In this document: piece by piece, positions 55,373 to 64,000 of the stretch
How positions within the stretch are numbered: position 1 is the first letter of the stretch
Layout: every line of letters begins with the position of its first letter
DNA from: Spongilla lacustris
Lineage: Eukaryota; Porifera; Demospongiae; Spongillida; Spongillidae
Length of the DNA stretch: 64,000 nucleotides
Direction of reading: 5' to 3'
Assembly (NCBI GenBank): GCA_949361645.1
Contig: OX442421.1
Location: 4,569,320-4,633,319, forward strand
Program-made: the position numbers and the translations under genes
The notes under the pieces: model-generated
Told to the model about the DNA's origin: nothing
Seen by the model: the letters and a program-made list of their open reading frames with translations, nothing else
The model's database searches: none

Positions 55373-55390
55373 GGGGCTTGGGGAAAGCAA

Positions 55391-55547
55391 GCCACTACAA
55401 TCATCTCCTCAGTAGCCTCCAGACTTGCTACCTCCACATGCCGGCCAAAATCCATCATACTCAACAAGATCTATGGTCGGCTGAATCTCAACCTGGTCTG
55501 TGCCAATGCCACAGCTGTCCTTTCTAGGATAGCTCCTCTGCCATAGA
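55391..55547 (+). mobile_element. Fourth 3' fragment of the RT/endonuclease family
   Basis: Plus strand reads TIISSVASRLATSTCRPKSI and ILNKIYGRLNLNLVCANATA, ending VLSRIAPLP plus stop, matching the C-terminus of the 10988 element. It is 5'-truncated and adjoins the inverted-repeat element. Confidence 0.8.
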
Positions 55548-56045
55548 CCTAACTTTCACATATAATGTGTTTATTGTCTTCCTTGTATTATATAACATAA
55601 ATATTTTTAAATAATAAATAAATCAAGCCAGAAAACCTAAAACTAATGCATTAATTTATTCTTTAGGCTATCTCTATAGATATCCAAAAACAGTGAGTAC
55701 TGATACAGAATAAAGGCCTGTGTCACAGCGAACTCGGCCCCCCCCCCCCCCCCCCCCCCCCCTATTTTTCGGTCCGAAAGACCCAGTTCTCTAGGGAACT
55801 TAGTCCCCCCCAGACCGAAATCCTTAGGGAACTCGGTCATCCATGAGTCTTGTGCTTCCAGGAAATTGAGTGTAAAAACGGTATCAGTATGAAGGAAAAC
55901 AAAGCATGCATTCTTCTCACTTGTACAGTTCAATGCACGCAAGGATCAAGGCAACTTATTAACAGTTTCACCAACCAATATTTTGTTCCAACACATTAAT
56001 GCTCTACTTGTACATGTGTGTACATGTGTGCCAGTCAGTTCATTG
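55548..56045. other. No gene seen; poly(C) tract
   Basis: Includes an AT-rich tail after the retroelement fragment and about 25 C at 55737-55762, followed by a segment with GGGAACTTAGTCCCCCC and GGGAACTCGGTC. Probably part of another TIR element. Confidence 0.35.
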
Positions 56046-56381
56046 TCAATTGAAATGAGCTTCTAAGTGTTCCAAATGATTCTCCACAGCTTCCTTGTAG
56101 TTCATAGCCACATTGCTTGTGTAATAGCACAATGACAACAATGCATTCTCCAGGTTCTTGTAATGGAGGCATACAGAGGCTGGGGAATCACTGCTATATA
56201 ATGAAACATTCTCAATTGCCAGGCACCTGGCCATCCACTCTCATTTATACAATTCTGAAAACGAAATACGTATAATTGCTTCTGATTCGGCAAAATATCC
56301 AAGCCCTCCTTGCTTGATTGGCCTCCCCCCTGACCTTTTAACGAGAGACAGAATATGTCTGCAGTCCAAGATGTGCAAGTC

Positions 56382-56419
<38 letters not shown>

Positions 56420-57366
56420 ATGAGGGAGGGTATGTTTGAAAAGTGTGTTCTAAATACATGAGTACCTGTATGTTATAAAGGCATGAGTGTGTGGGGATGC
56501 CCACTATGTAGGGATCACATGCTCCCTCCTCTAGCTGGCCAAACATTCATTATCAAGATGAAATGAAACAAAAAGGTTAGTTCTGAGTGCTCAGCACCCA
56601 AATTGACCACACACCCACACTATGATTTTTATGTACCAAGCATTCATACATGACACTGCCTCTATACCTACCAACAGAAGTGCTCCCTATCACAGGTGCT
56701 CCATGTTTGAAGTAAGCCACTTGCATCACCCCAGGAGAGAGGTGGGGCCATGGGTGTGGTCAGTACATGTGGTGGGCACCTCAGGTATCTAGGAGAAGCC
56801 TGTCTGTTAGGAGCTCTACCTTCACCACTGAGTGTATGGGAGGAGTGGGGAGGAAGTGGGAAACTAACTGGCCTCTGTGTGCGTTAAATGAAACCAAAGA
56901 TCCAACAAATGGGATGGGAAACTGTACAACACACAAATACAATTATAAGTTAATTTTGTAATTGTCCATAAACTTGTGAATGACAGCCTTCTTGAAAGGT
57001 GAGAAATAAAAAAAGAAAACAGAAGTGTACAAGAAACACATCACGTGTGTTTGGGGGGGAGAGCATGGCTGGGTTGTGCAGAAACATATCATAATACTGT
57101 ATCATACATGACATCATGTGACCTGTTGAGAAGTCAGGTGGGGCTGTTCTGCAGAGATGGGATTGACTGTATGCGTTAGGTGTCAGGGGAGAGTCCGTGT
57201 TGTCCTTAAGCTGCACTTCAAGGGTACGGGTGCATTGGCCTTCCCCACCATCGCTGCACTTCACGGGTACGGGTGCATTGGCCTTCCCCACCATTGCTGC
57301 CGCTGAGTGGTAGGATCCTACAACTATAACAGTCCTACATTTGCAAATAGGCTTCTTCATTTGCAA
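56046..57366 (-). CDS. Spliced unrecognised minus-strand gene
   Basis: Coding-like segments in minus order: about 57366-57060 (GEGQCTRTLEVQLKDNTDSP, SHLCRTAPPDFSTGHMMSCM), 56995-56950 (KAVIHKFMDNYKINL), about 56725-56680 (VAYFKHGAPVIGSTSV, donor GTAGGT), about 56530-56465 (EEGACDPYIVGIPTHSCLYN, donor GTACTC), 56385-56280 (DLHILDCRHILSLVKRSGGR and QGGLGYFAESEAII) and 56260-56046 (WMARCLAIENVSLYSSDSPA, LHYKNLENALLSLCYYTSNV, NYKEAVENHLEHLEAHFN, stop). The third and fourth join in phase. The last two join in phase only if a 30-base GTATTT...GAG segment is removed. A (TG)n tract at 56382-56418 is intronic. I do not recognise the protein; it looks soluble and alpha-helical. Confidence 0.5.
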
Positions 57367-57500
57367 ATTCAGGACTGTGAGTTATAGGATCCTACCAAAC
57401 CTCACTTTAACATAATGTACCTTGTTTCGTTGCTTTTTGCACCACCAATCCTACATACCACCAATCACTTTCTCGATTGAGAAGTTTTTGATTTACTTGT
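57315..57500. mobile_element. Partial copy of the 53-kb foldback MITE
   Basis: GTAGGATCCTACAACTATAAC and its inverted partner GTTATAGGATCCTACC surround CAGTCCTACATTTGCAAA and its inverse, a short hairpin. The right side (CTTGTTTCGTTGCTTTTTGC, ACCACCAATCCTACATACCA, CACTTTCTC, GAAGTTTTTGATTT) follows the right arm of 52988-53264 in order. Only the centre and right arm survive. Confidence 0.6.
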
Positions 57501-57804
57501 ATATACAGAGGGATGAACAGGAATTATCACGACGAAGGCCGTTAAGACAGCATGTGAAAGGTTTCACAGCACATGCTTGACCATGATGGACAACCGTGAC
57601 TATGGGCTAATTGGCCTCAATAATTCCTGAATCTCAGTTAACTTGTATTGACAAGATATAAGAGAAGCTACAAATTAAAGACATAGTATACATTAATCTA
57701 AGACATAGTACATGTATACATTAATTCTACAACAATATAATCCAAGTTCTAAGTCGATTTAGCTGAGGATCCGCCCACCATTCGATATTGTAGGGAGGAG
57801 CTGG
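57501..57804. other. 3' flank of the death-domain gene; no gene seen
   Basis: Downstream (on the minus strand) of the death-domain stop at 57805-57807. Contains ACATAGTACATGTATACATTAA repeated nearly twice. Probably 3' UTR and intergenic DNA. Confidence 0.35.
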
Positions 57805-57893
57805 TCACCCAGTTATGCTCTGGCTCAATGTTTCTGCCAAAAAAAATTCCCCAACACTAGCACTACTCAACACACCAATAATTGTCCTCCAGA

Positions 57894-58005
57894 TGTGATA
57901 ACTGATGTATTATATTATGCAACGCGCATGCGCATGCTAGTATTTAAGTGTTGCCGCATTGGATTTTGACAGATTAAAAATTGGTACTTTAGCCGAGTTA
58001 CTACA
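57894..58005 (+). repeat. 5' LTR
   Basis: 112 bases, TG...CA ends, containing CAACGCGCATGCGCATGC and a TATTTAAG that may be the TATA box. Very short for an LTR of this superfamily. Confidence 0.92.
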
Positions 58006-58026
58006 TAACTGGCGACGAGGGTGTTC
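58006..58026 (+). other. Primer-binding site and leader
   Basis: TAAC spacer, then TGGCGACGAGGGTG from 58010, which begins with the TGG that pairs with a tRNA 3' CCA. The primer tRNA was not identified. The gag ATG follows at 58027. Confidence 0.7.
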
Positions 58027-59070
58027 ATGGCACTCTTTGGAGCGGTTGGAGAATATGTGGAGGGGGAGGAAGACTGGTCACAATACGTCGAAAGGCTTGG
58101 GCACTTCTTCGGGGCTAACGGAGTGAGTGATGCAAGTAAGAAGCGCTCAGTTCTTCTTTCCACCATAGGGCCGAAAGCGTACCAGACGCTAGCTAGTCTG
58201 GTTGCGCCAGAGACACCGGGAGGCAAGATGTACGATGAACTGATAAAATTGATGGCAGAGCATTTAAGTCCCAAGCCGCCGGTAATAGTCCAGCGGTACA
58301 GGTTCCATAGCAGGGTCAGGCAACAAGGCGAGTCGGTAAGTGTGTACGTAACGCAGCTTAAGGAGCTAGCTCGGAAGTGTGAGTTTGGTGATGCCCTTAA
58401 CGATATGCTGCGAGACAGACTAGTATGTGGCATTAACGACGAGCGAGTGCAAAAGAGACTCTTAGTTGAGGTAAATTTGACGTTTGATTCAGCCCTTAAG
58501 ATTTCCCAAGGTTGCGAAGTGGCAGAACGGTGTGCAAAAGAAATACACAGTGGACGCTCTCAGGAGTTGGCCGAGCACCAAAACCAACAGGTACATGCTG
58601 TAACTCCTGGACGACCTCAGTGGAGAACAGGTCCTGGAACTGGAACCCCGAGGTGTTACAGGTGTCTGCGGAGGGACCACGCTCCTGATAAGTGCCCACA
58701 TCGAAGTGCTGAGTGTTTTGGGTGTGGCAAAAGAGGTCATATTCGGAGGGCGTGTAAACAAGTACAAGCGAAGGCTGGGGGAATGCAGCCATCTCGGCGA
58801 GGAGTACAGGTGTTGCGAGAGGAGTCAGAAGACCTAGAGGAGGAAGGAGACAGTACTAACGCACTCCAACAATTGCGTATACAAGGTGTATTGTGCAAAA
58901 TCAATAATGAACCCATTCAATTGCAGGTGTCTATCGATGGAGTATTGGTCACAATGGAGCTAGACACAGGAGCCGCTGTATCTATTGTTTCGGAATCAAC
59001 ATTCCGGCACCTATGGTCAGGGAAGGTCTTAGAGAGGTTCGGTTGTGTACCTATTCTGGTGAGTCATTAA
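58027..59070 (+). CDS. gag: gag with two zinc knuckles, running into protease
   Basis: About 347 codons from ATG 58027. A capsid-like helical part (residues about 1-190) is followed by two CCHC zinc knuckles (CYRCLRRDHAPDKC and CFGCGKRGHIRRAC, about residues 215-245), an acidic linker (EESEDLEEEGDS) and the first part of the aspartic protease with its active site MELDTGAAVSIVS. The frame ends at 59070 inside the protease, while the rest of the protease lies in another frame beginning about 59013. The break is in the middle of a domain, so it looks like a single-base indel rather than a programmed gag-pol shift. Gag packages the RNA and forms the particle. Confidence 0.9.
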   Translation: MALFGAVGEYVEGEEDWSQYVERLGHFFGANGVSDASKKRSVLLSTIGPKAYQTLASLVAPETPGGKMYDELIKLMAEHLSPKPPVIVQRYRFHSRVRQQGESVSVYVTQLKELARKCEFGDALNDMLRDRLVCGINDERVQKRLLVEVNLTFDSALKISQGCEVAERCAKEIHSGRSQELAEHQNQQVHAVTPGRPQWRTGPGTGTPRCYRCLRRDHAPDKCPHRSAECFGCGKRGHIRRACKQVQAKAGGMQPSRRGVQVLREESEDLEEEGDSTNALQQLRIQGVLCKINNEPIQLQVSIDGVLVTMELDTGAAVSIVSESTFRHLWSGKVLERFGCVPILVSH

Positions 59071-62048
59071 AAGTGATAGGTAAATGGGAAGCAGACGTGA
59101 AGTACAATAACCAAACAGATAAATTGTCAGTAATTGTGTTGGAGGGAGCAGGACCATCACTTTTGGGGAGAGACTGGCTACACCGCTTTAGGATTGACTG
59201 GAAGTCTTTGTTTGTTATACAGAAGGGTGCTTCATTAGAAAATGTATTGACAAAGTATGAAATGGTGTTTAAGGAAGGGCTAGGTACAGTGCTAGGCTAT
59301 GAAGCAAAACTAGTTATGAAAGAAAATGCAGTACCTCGATTTTGCAAAGCTCGACCAGTGCCATATGCCATTAAAGAAAAGATTGAGAAAGAACTAAATA
59401 AACTAGTTCAAGAGGGTATATTACAACCAGTTGAACTGTCGGAGTGGGCAGCACCAATTGTTCCTGTGGTGAAGCCTGATCAATCTATTAGAATATGTGG
59501 TGACTTCCGGCTAACTGTAAACCAGGCCTTAGAAACTGAACGGTATCCACTGCCAAAAATTGAAGATATATTGGCCTCATTGGCAGGTGGGGAAAGGTTT
59601 ACCAAGTTAGATTTGAGTAAAGCATATCTGCAGGTCCAACTGGATGAGGCTTCCAGAAAATTTATGGTAATTAATACACATAAAGGATTATTCCAATATA
59701 CTAGGATGCCTTTTGGGGTGTCATCAGCTCCTAGTATATTTCAGAGGATAATGGACAGTGTACTTCAGGGGATCCCAAAGGTGATTGTGTATATTGATGA
59801 CATTTTAATAGCAGGCAGTACTGACAAAGAACATTTGGAGACACTTGAAAAAGTTCTGTATAAGTTAAAAGAAGCTGGTATTCACCTCAACAAAGATAAA
59901 TGCTTCTTTTTGCAGGAGTCAGTTGTGTATTTGGGATACAAAATTGATAAAAATGGTATTCATCCCTTGGCAGAAAAGGTAGAAGCAGTGAAGAATGCAC
60001 CAGAGCCTAAGAATATAACAGAGTTAAAATCGTATTTGGGGCTTCTGACATACTACTCTCGGTTTCTTCCACGCATGGCAACCATGCTGGCACAATTGTA
60101 CAGGCTACTGCAGGCTAAGATTCCATGGAATTGGACACAGAAGGAGAAAATGGCCTTTGAGAACTCAAAGAATTTGCTACTGTCTGCCAAGGTACTTGTA
60201 CATTTTGACCCCAATAAGGAATTGATTTTAGCATGTGATGCTTCATCTTATGGTGTGGGTGCCGTACTGTCCCATAAAATGTCAGATGGTACAGAGCGAC
60301 CCATTGCATTTGCTTCTCGTACACTGTCTAGTGCAGAAAAAAACTATTCACAACTTGAAAAGGAAGGGCTTGCTTGCATATTTGGTGTAAAGCGGTTTCA
60401 TTTGTATTTATATGGAAGAAATTTTACAATTGTAACTGATCACAAACCATTGTTGCAGCTATTTGACCCCCAAAGGGGAATCCCTATGCAGGTGTCAGGG
60501 AGAATACAAAGGTGGATAATGACTCTAGCAGTGTACAAGTACAAGTTGGTTTTCAAGAAAACTGAAGAGCATGGTAATGCAGATGCATTGAGCCGGCTAC
60601 CAATGGACGGGAAGCAAATTGAAGAGGAAGAAGAAATACCCACAGAATTGGTCCTACTTTTTGAAAGTCTAAAGGACTCACCAGTAGACTGTTTACAAGT
60701 GAAGCATTGGACTAAGAAAGATCCAATCTTGTCACAAGTGTTGCAGTATATATTGGCAGGGTGGCCACTACATCCGCCTTCAGAGGCATCACAGACCCTG
60801 TTATCTTTCTGGCAACGTCGAATGGAGCTATCAACTCATGATGGTTGTATCCTTTGGGGTAATCGGGTGGTTGTCCCAGAAAAAGGAAGAAATTATGTAT
60901 TGCAAGAGTTGCATGGGGGACACCCAGGAATATCTAGAATGAAAAGCTTGTCTAGAACATTTGTATGGTGGCTGGGAATAGATAAAGATATTGAAATGCT
61001 GGTTTCCAAATGTCCTCAGTGTCAGGCTGCAAGACCATCACCACCAGTGGCTCCCTTACAACCTTGGAGTTGGCCTACCAGACCATGGGCAAGATTACAC
61101 ATAGATTATGCAGGCCCTGTCGAAGGGCAGATGTTGCTGGTGGTGATTGATGCTCATTCAAAGTGGATCGAAGTGGAGGTCGGGAAAGATGCTACTGCAG
61201 AGGCAGCTATCCAGCGACTGTGAACAATATTTTCAAGGTTTGGAATACCAGAAACAGTGATGACGGATAATGGGCCATGTTTTTCAAGCAGGGAGTTTCA
61301 TGACTTCCTTAAAAATAATTGTGTGACACACATTAGGTCAGCACCACATCATCCGTCTTCTAATGGAATGGCAGAAAGGGCTGTGCAAACTGTGAAGCAG
61401 GGAGTAAAGAAGATGACAACTGGAACACTCAGAGATAAGTTGGCAAGATTCTTATTTCAGTACAGAATTACCCCCCAGACGACCACTGGTGTCTCTCCTG
61501 CTGAACTTCTGTATGGCAGAAGGCTCCGATCCCGTTTAGATGCATTGCATCCAAATTTAGCGGAAAGAGTGGAAAGGAGGCAGCAGGGACAAAAGGCAGC
61601 ACACAATACCAATGCAGTTGAAAGGAGTTTTCAAGAACAGGAAAGCGTATATGTGAAATATTATGCGCGGGGGGGCAGATGGAAATGGGTGCCTGGGAAA
61701 ATCACAAAATGCAAGGGGCCATTATCGTTTGATGTGGTGTTAGAAAATGGGATTGTGTGCAGAAGACACCAAGATCAACTAAGGAAGCGAGCAGGCGAGG
61801 CTGATGATACGTGGATGGGAGACAGATTATCGACTGATGTGGCTGCAGAAGATCCAGAACTCAATAATGGAGCGCAAGATGAGCAAGAGGAAGATGCCAA
61901 TAATTCAGTGGTGGGCGATGAGCCTGAGATTGACGAAGAAATAGATCAAGAAGCCCGCCCACCAGTCATCGTGCAACAAGCACCAGACCGAAGATATCCC
62001 AGCAGGAACAGACGGCAGCCTGAACGGTATCAAGCAGGGTTTTCTTGA
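59013..62048 (+). CDS. pol: pol: protease end, RT, RNase H, integrase; one in-frame TGA
   Basis: In order: protease C-terminus (GAGPSLLGRDWL), RT (KLDLSKAYLQVQLDE; catalytic YIDDIL at about 59791), RNase H (LACDASSYGVGAVLSH, VTDHKPL), integrase zinc-binding HHCC (HGGHPG...KCPQCQAARP), integrase core Asp (LHIDYAGP), second Asp (VMTDNGPCFSS) and Glu (NGMAERAVQ), and a C-terminal domain ending near 62048. One TGA at 61221-61223 interrupts the integrase core in otherwise continuous frame. It is in the sequence context of a CGA Arg codon, so a C-to-T change is the simplest explanation. With this and the protease frame break the copy is probably not autonomous as sequenced. Confidence 0.92.
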
Positions 62049-62061
62049 GAAGGAAGAAAGA
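62047..62061 (+). other. Polypurine tract
   Basis: GAGAAGGAAGAAAGA directly abuts the 3' LTR and overlaps the region just after the pol stop. It primes plus-strand DNA synthesis in elements of this type. Confidence 0.8.
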
Positions 62062-62173
62062 TGTGATAACTGATGTATTATATTATGCAACGCGCATGCG
62101 CATGCTAGTATTTAAGTGTTGCCGCATTGGATTTTGACAGATTAAAAATTGGTACTTTAGCCGAGTTACTACA
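62062..62173 (+). repeat. 3' LTR
   Basis: 112 bases, same sequence as 57894-58005 as far as I can see. On the minus strand it supplies a readthrough frame that truncates the death domain. Confidence 0.92.
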
Positions 62174-62394
62174 CAGGTGAAAGGAGGTGACCTACGTTTT
62201 CTCCACACACAAAACATCTCTCTAAATGCACTCTGGTGATCTTCTATGGTTGGAAGGTGTGGACCTATCACTTGAAGCTCACCTAGTGTGAAACCAAGCT
62301 GAATTCCAACTGTCTCAAACTTGTGGGGAATCACAGTTGCTATTGTATCCATGAGGTGGGGTAGTAATGGTTCACCGTCCAAGGATAAGGTAAA

Positions 62395-63954
62395 CTGTAT
62401 GGGATGCAAAAAAAAAATCACATATGAATTGTGTGCTTACATAAACGGTGACATATTTAAAACACTTGCCAATATACACGGTTGTATACAGAGATTTTAT
62501 TTAGCGTACTCATCAAAAAAACGCTTATATACAATACATGTATATAAATATATAACTTACTAGCACTATTCTAGTAATCATTTACATCATCTTTTTTTTT
62601 TTTTAATTATATCTTCAACATTTCAGCATTCCTACAAAATGGCACATGGTAATTTGCCACTATTGCTAACTCACTGGGTTCAAAACTCTGTAGGAGTAAA
62701 TAAAATCACTTTAAATAGGTAGAAAGGTCCTTTAGCTATAATTTTTATGCCATAAGTTACGGAAACACAGTTGAACTATGTACATATTTTATTGCGCTCG
62801 ATTTGTGCCAATGATTTGGGCAAATTGGCTCGAATCAAGTGGCAAAACGTGGACGTAGTATATCTCCATAATAGATGGCATAAAAATTAACCAACAGAAC
62901 AATTCCTTCAATAGTGAAACAACCTCTCTACATACAAATTGAATTTGAAGCGATTTGATTACTTCTACTACATTAAAGTATGGCGGGGTTGAACCCAGTA
63001 TGGTATCAAACGTTGGAAATCTCACGCTAAGTGCAAGACTCCAAAATCTATTGCACCATAGAGAAGTGGTGTAGTATGAAGACTCGAAAATAGGAAGTGG
63101 ATAGCTTTAACCGATGAGAAGCTGATAATGATCCAAAAGCAATGAATTTGATAATTTATTATTCATCTCTAAAAAGTCCCTTTTCCCGGGGACTGTGAAT
63201 GCATCAAAAAAAGTGAGGGTAACAGCAGACCAAAGAGGTGGGGGTATGTTCCTCTGGATAGTGAAAGTTAGTGATGTGGTGTTCTAGCTCATCATACTAG
63301 AAAACAGGTGCATGCTCCTGTTATCTCACAACATGGAAAATGATTAGAGCACCAAAATCAATTAATTTCAATTTCCTCATAGAAAGATAATGTGGGAACA
63401 AGTGCACAAAATTTGAAAGAAATTTTTTTTATTGTTACGAGGACATACTGTATTGGATTGCTCAACGTTGAATTTTGAGTGATAAATTTTTTTAAGCCTT
63501 AGAAGGGTGATTTTGCTGAAGCAGCTAGCAGGACAGAGCAGTGAAGTACAACTACCCTCACATGCTTCCAACAATTCTTCAGGGGAGTGCAGTGGAAAAC
63601 ATATCTCATAGTAACAACATATATGTAGTACTCCTTAAATTGTAATATACATGGCAAGGTTACCTGACTAAGTGCATACATGCATATCGGTGGTCACTAT
63701 TTTTTTACTCTGGTTTAAACTACTTGTATGAATATAACAAATCACAATTGTGGTACAATACACAAGTCATTTACCTGAAGTGATGCAACCTTATTATACA
63801 TGTCTTTTGGTTGCATAAAGCACCTGATTCCTGCATCCTGGACATCCTCACCACAGATGATTAATTATGTACAAAGCTGGCTATAATACATGTAAGCTCA
63901 AGCATTCTCGCATATACATCCAGCTATTGAATTGTGAGAATCCACTCCCCAATG
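62395..63954. other. Intron and upstream sequence of the death-domain gene; nothing recognised
   Basis: AT-rich DNA with several A/T homopolymers. A 78-codon minus-strand frame at 62789-63025 has no motif or splice support. Upstream exons of the death-domain gene are expected on this side but were not found. Confidence 0.35.
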
Positions 63955-64000
63955 GACCTTTTCATTTAAGGGCACAAGGAATGCAATTAGTGTTGATTAC
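63955..64000 (+). repeat. Second copy of the 20-kb TIR-element end
   Basis: TTCATTTAAGGGCACAAGGA followed by ATGCAATTAGTGTTGATT is the reverse complement of 19962-20000 with a few changes. The element continues past the window edge. Confidence 0.6.

Larger units (their letters stand above)
57894..62173 (+). mobile_element. Ty3/gypsy LTR retrotransposon with identical-looking 112-bp LTRs
   Basis: LTRs at 57894-58005 and 62062-62173 start TGTGATAACTG and end GAGTTACTACA; I see no difference between them, indicating a recent insertion. Primer-binding site TGGCGACGAGGGTG follows at 58010, and the polypurine tract GAGAAGGAAGAAAGA ends at 62061. The domain order gag, protease, RT, RNase H, integrase defines Ty3/gypsy. 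No envelope and no chromodomain are seen. The flanks share only CAG exactly (CTCCAGA before, CAGGTG after), consistent with a 4-bp CAGG duplication with one change. It is inserted in a death-domain coding exon in opposite orientation. Confidence 0.95.
57805..62394 (-). pseudogene. Death-domain gene exon interrupted by a Ty3/gypsy retrotransposon
   Basis: Minus-strand coding resumes on both sides of the 57894-62173 element. Upstream half 62394-62174 follows a T-rich CATACAG acceptor and reads PLLPHLMDTIATVIPHKFET, VGIQLGFTLGELQVIGPHLP, FREMFCVWRKRRSPPFT. Downstream half 57893-57805 reads WRTIIGVLSSASVGEFFLAE, TLSQSITG, stop. Together they give the helices of a death domain: I-x-x-x-W/F...L-G-F-x-x-x-E-L, the W near helix 4, P-P-F-T-W before helix 5, and L-A-E-x-L at the end. 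Death domains mediate homotypic binding in apoptosis and innate signalling. As sequenced, the protein runs into the 3' LTR after FTC and loses the last two helices. Exons further upstream were not identified. Confidence 0.8.

Noticed and set aside
58489..58792. Minus-strand frames inside gag
   Set aside because: Shadows of the gag reading frame on the opposite strand.
59000..59070. Programmed gag-pol frameshift
   Set aside because: The frame change lies inside the protease domain, not at a gag-protease border, and no slippery heptamer was recognised; an indel is simpler.
62789..63025. 78-codon minus-strand frame considered as an upstream exon of the death-domain gene
   Set aside because: No acceptor or donor at sensible positions and no death-domain or partner-domain motif.

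Overview
The window is animal nuclear DNA. It has spliced genes with short introns (the smallest plausible ones are about 50 bases), no operons, many micro- and minisatellites, long poly(G)/poly(C) tracts, a recurrent palindromic TACATGTACATGTA motif, and a dense mix of DNA transposons and retrotransposons. The compact introns and the kinds of genes and elements fit an early-branching invertebrate, most likely a sponge. That is an inference; a cnidarian or mollusc cannot be excluded from sequence alone.

Layout. 0-7 kb: a few exon-like segments, a CT-rich minisatellite and a tandem array of about 245-bp units whose minus strand looks like repeated exons with splice sites. 7.4-10.6 kb: TG-rich DNA carrying three insertions: a short TIR element, a 652-bp element with long TIRs and a 9-bp target duplication, and a 908-bp LTR element without coding capacity. 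10.9-14.4 kb: a decayed minus-strand retroelement with zinc finger, reverse transcriptase and restriction-like endonuclease; its 3' end recurs as at least five dead fragments. 15.4-17.4 kb: a DIRS-type RNase H fragment beside a broken, unrecognised minus-strand gene. 18-24 kb: minisatellite, TIR elements and a foldback palindrome. 24.9-26.9 kb: a coherent five-exon unrecognised plus-strand gene end. 27.7-29.0 kb: a TIR element containing a second one. 32-34 kb: a GGATGGGTGTACATGG minisatellite in both orientations around another TIR element. 34.1-35.6 kb: a RAG1 N-terminal-like zinc-binding ORF next to a fully delimited hAT element.

The main host gene runs from 38.7 to about 50.2 kb on the plus strand. 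It is a CTTNBP2-like protein with a coiled coil, ankyrin repeats and a P-loop ATPase module, in at least 14 exons, with large VNTRs in its introns and a transposon directly upstream of the start codon. Its reading frame breaks at several points, each reconciled by one extra base.

51.5-54.7 kb holds pieces of single-pass membrane proteins, one with Grb2-type tyrosine motifs in its tail. 56.0-57.4 kb holds a spliced unrecognised minus-strand gene. 57.9-62.2 kb is a Ty3/gypsy retrotransposon with LTRs that look identical; it sits inside the coding exon of a minus-strand death-domain gene, and the two halves of that domain are readable on either side. The last 1.6 kb is mostly AT-rich and unassigned.
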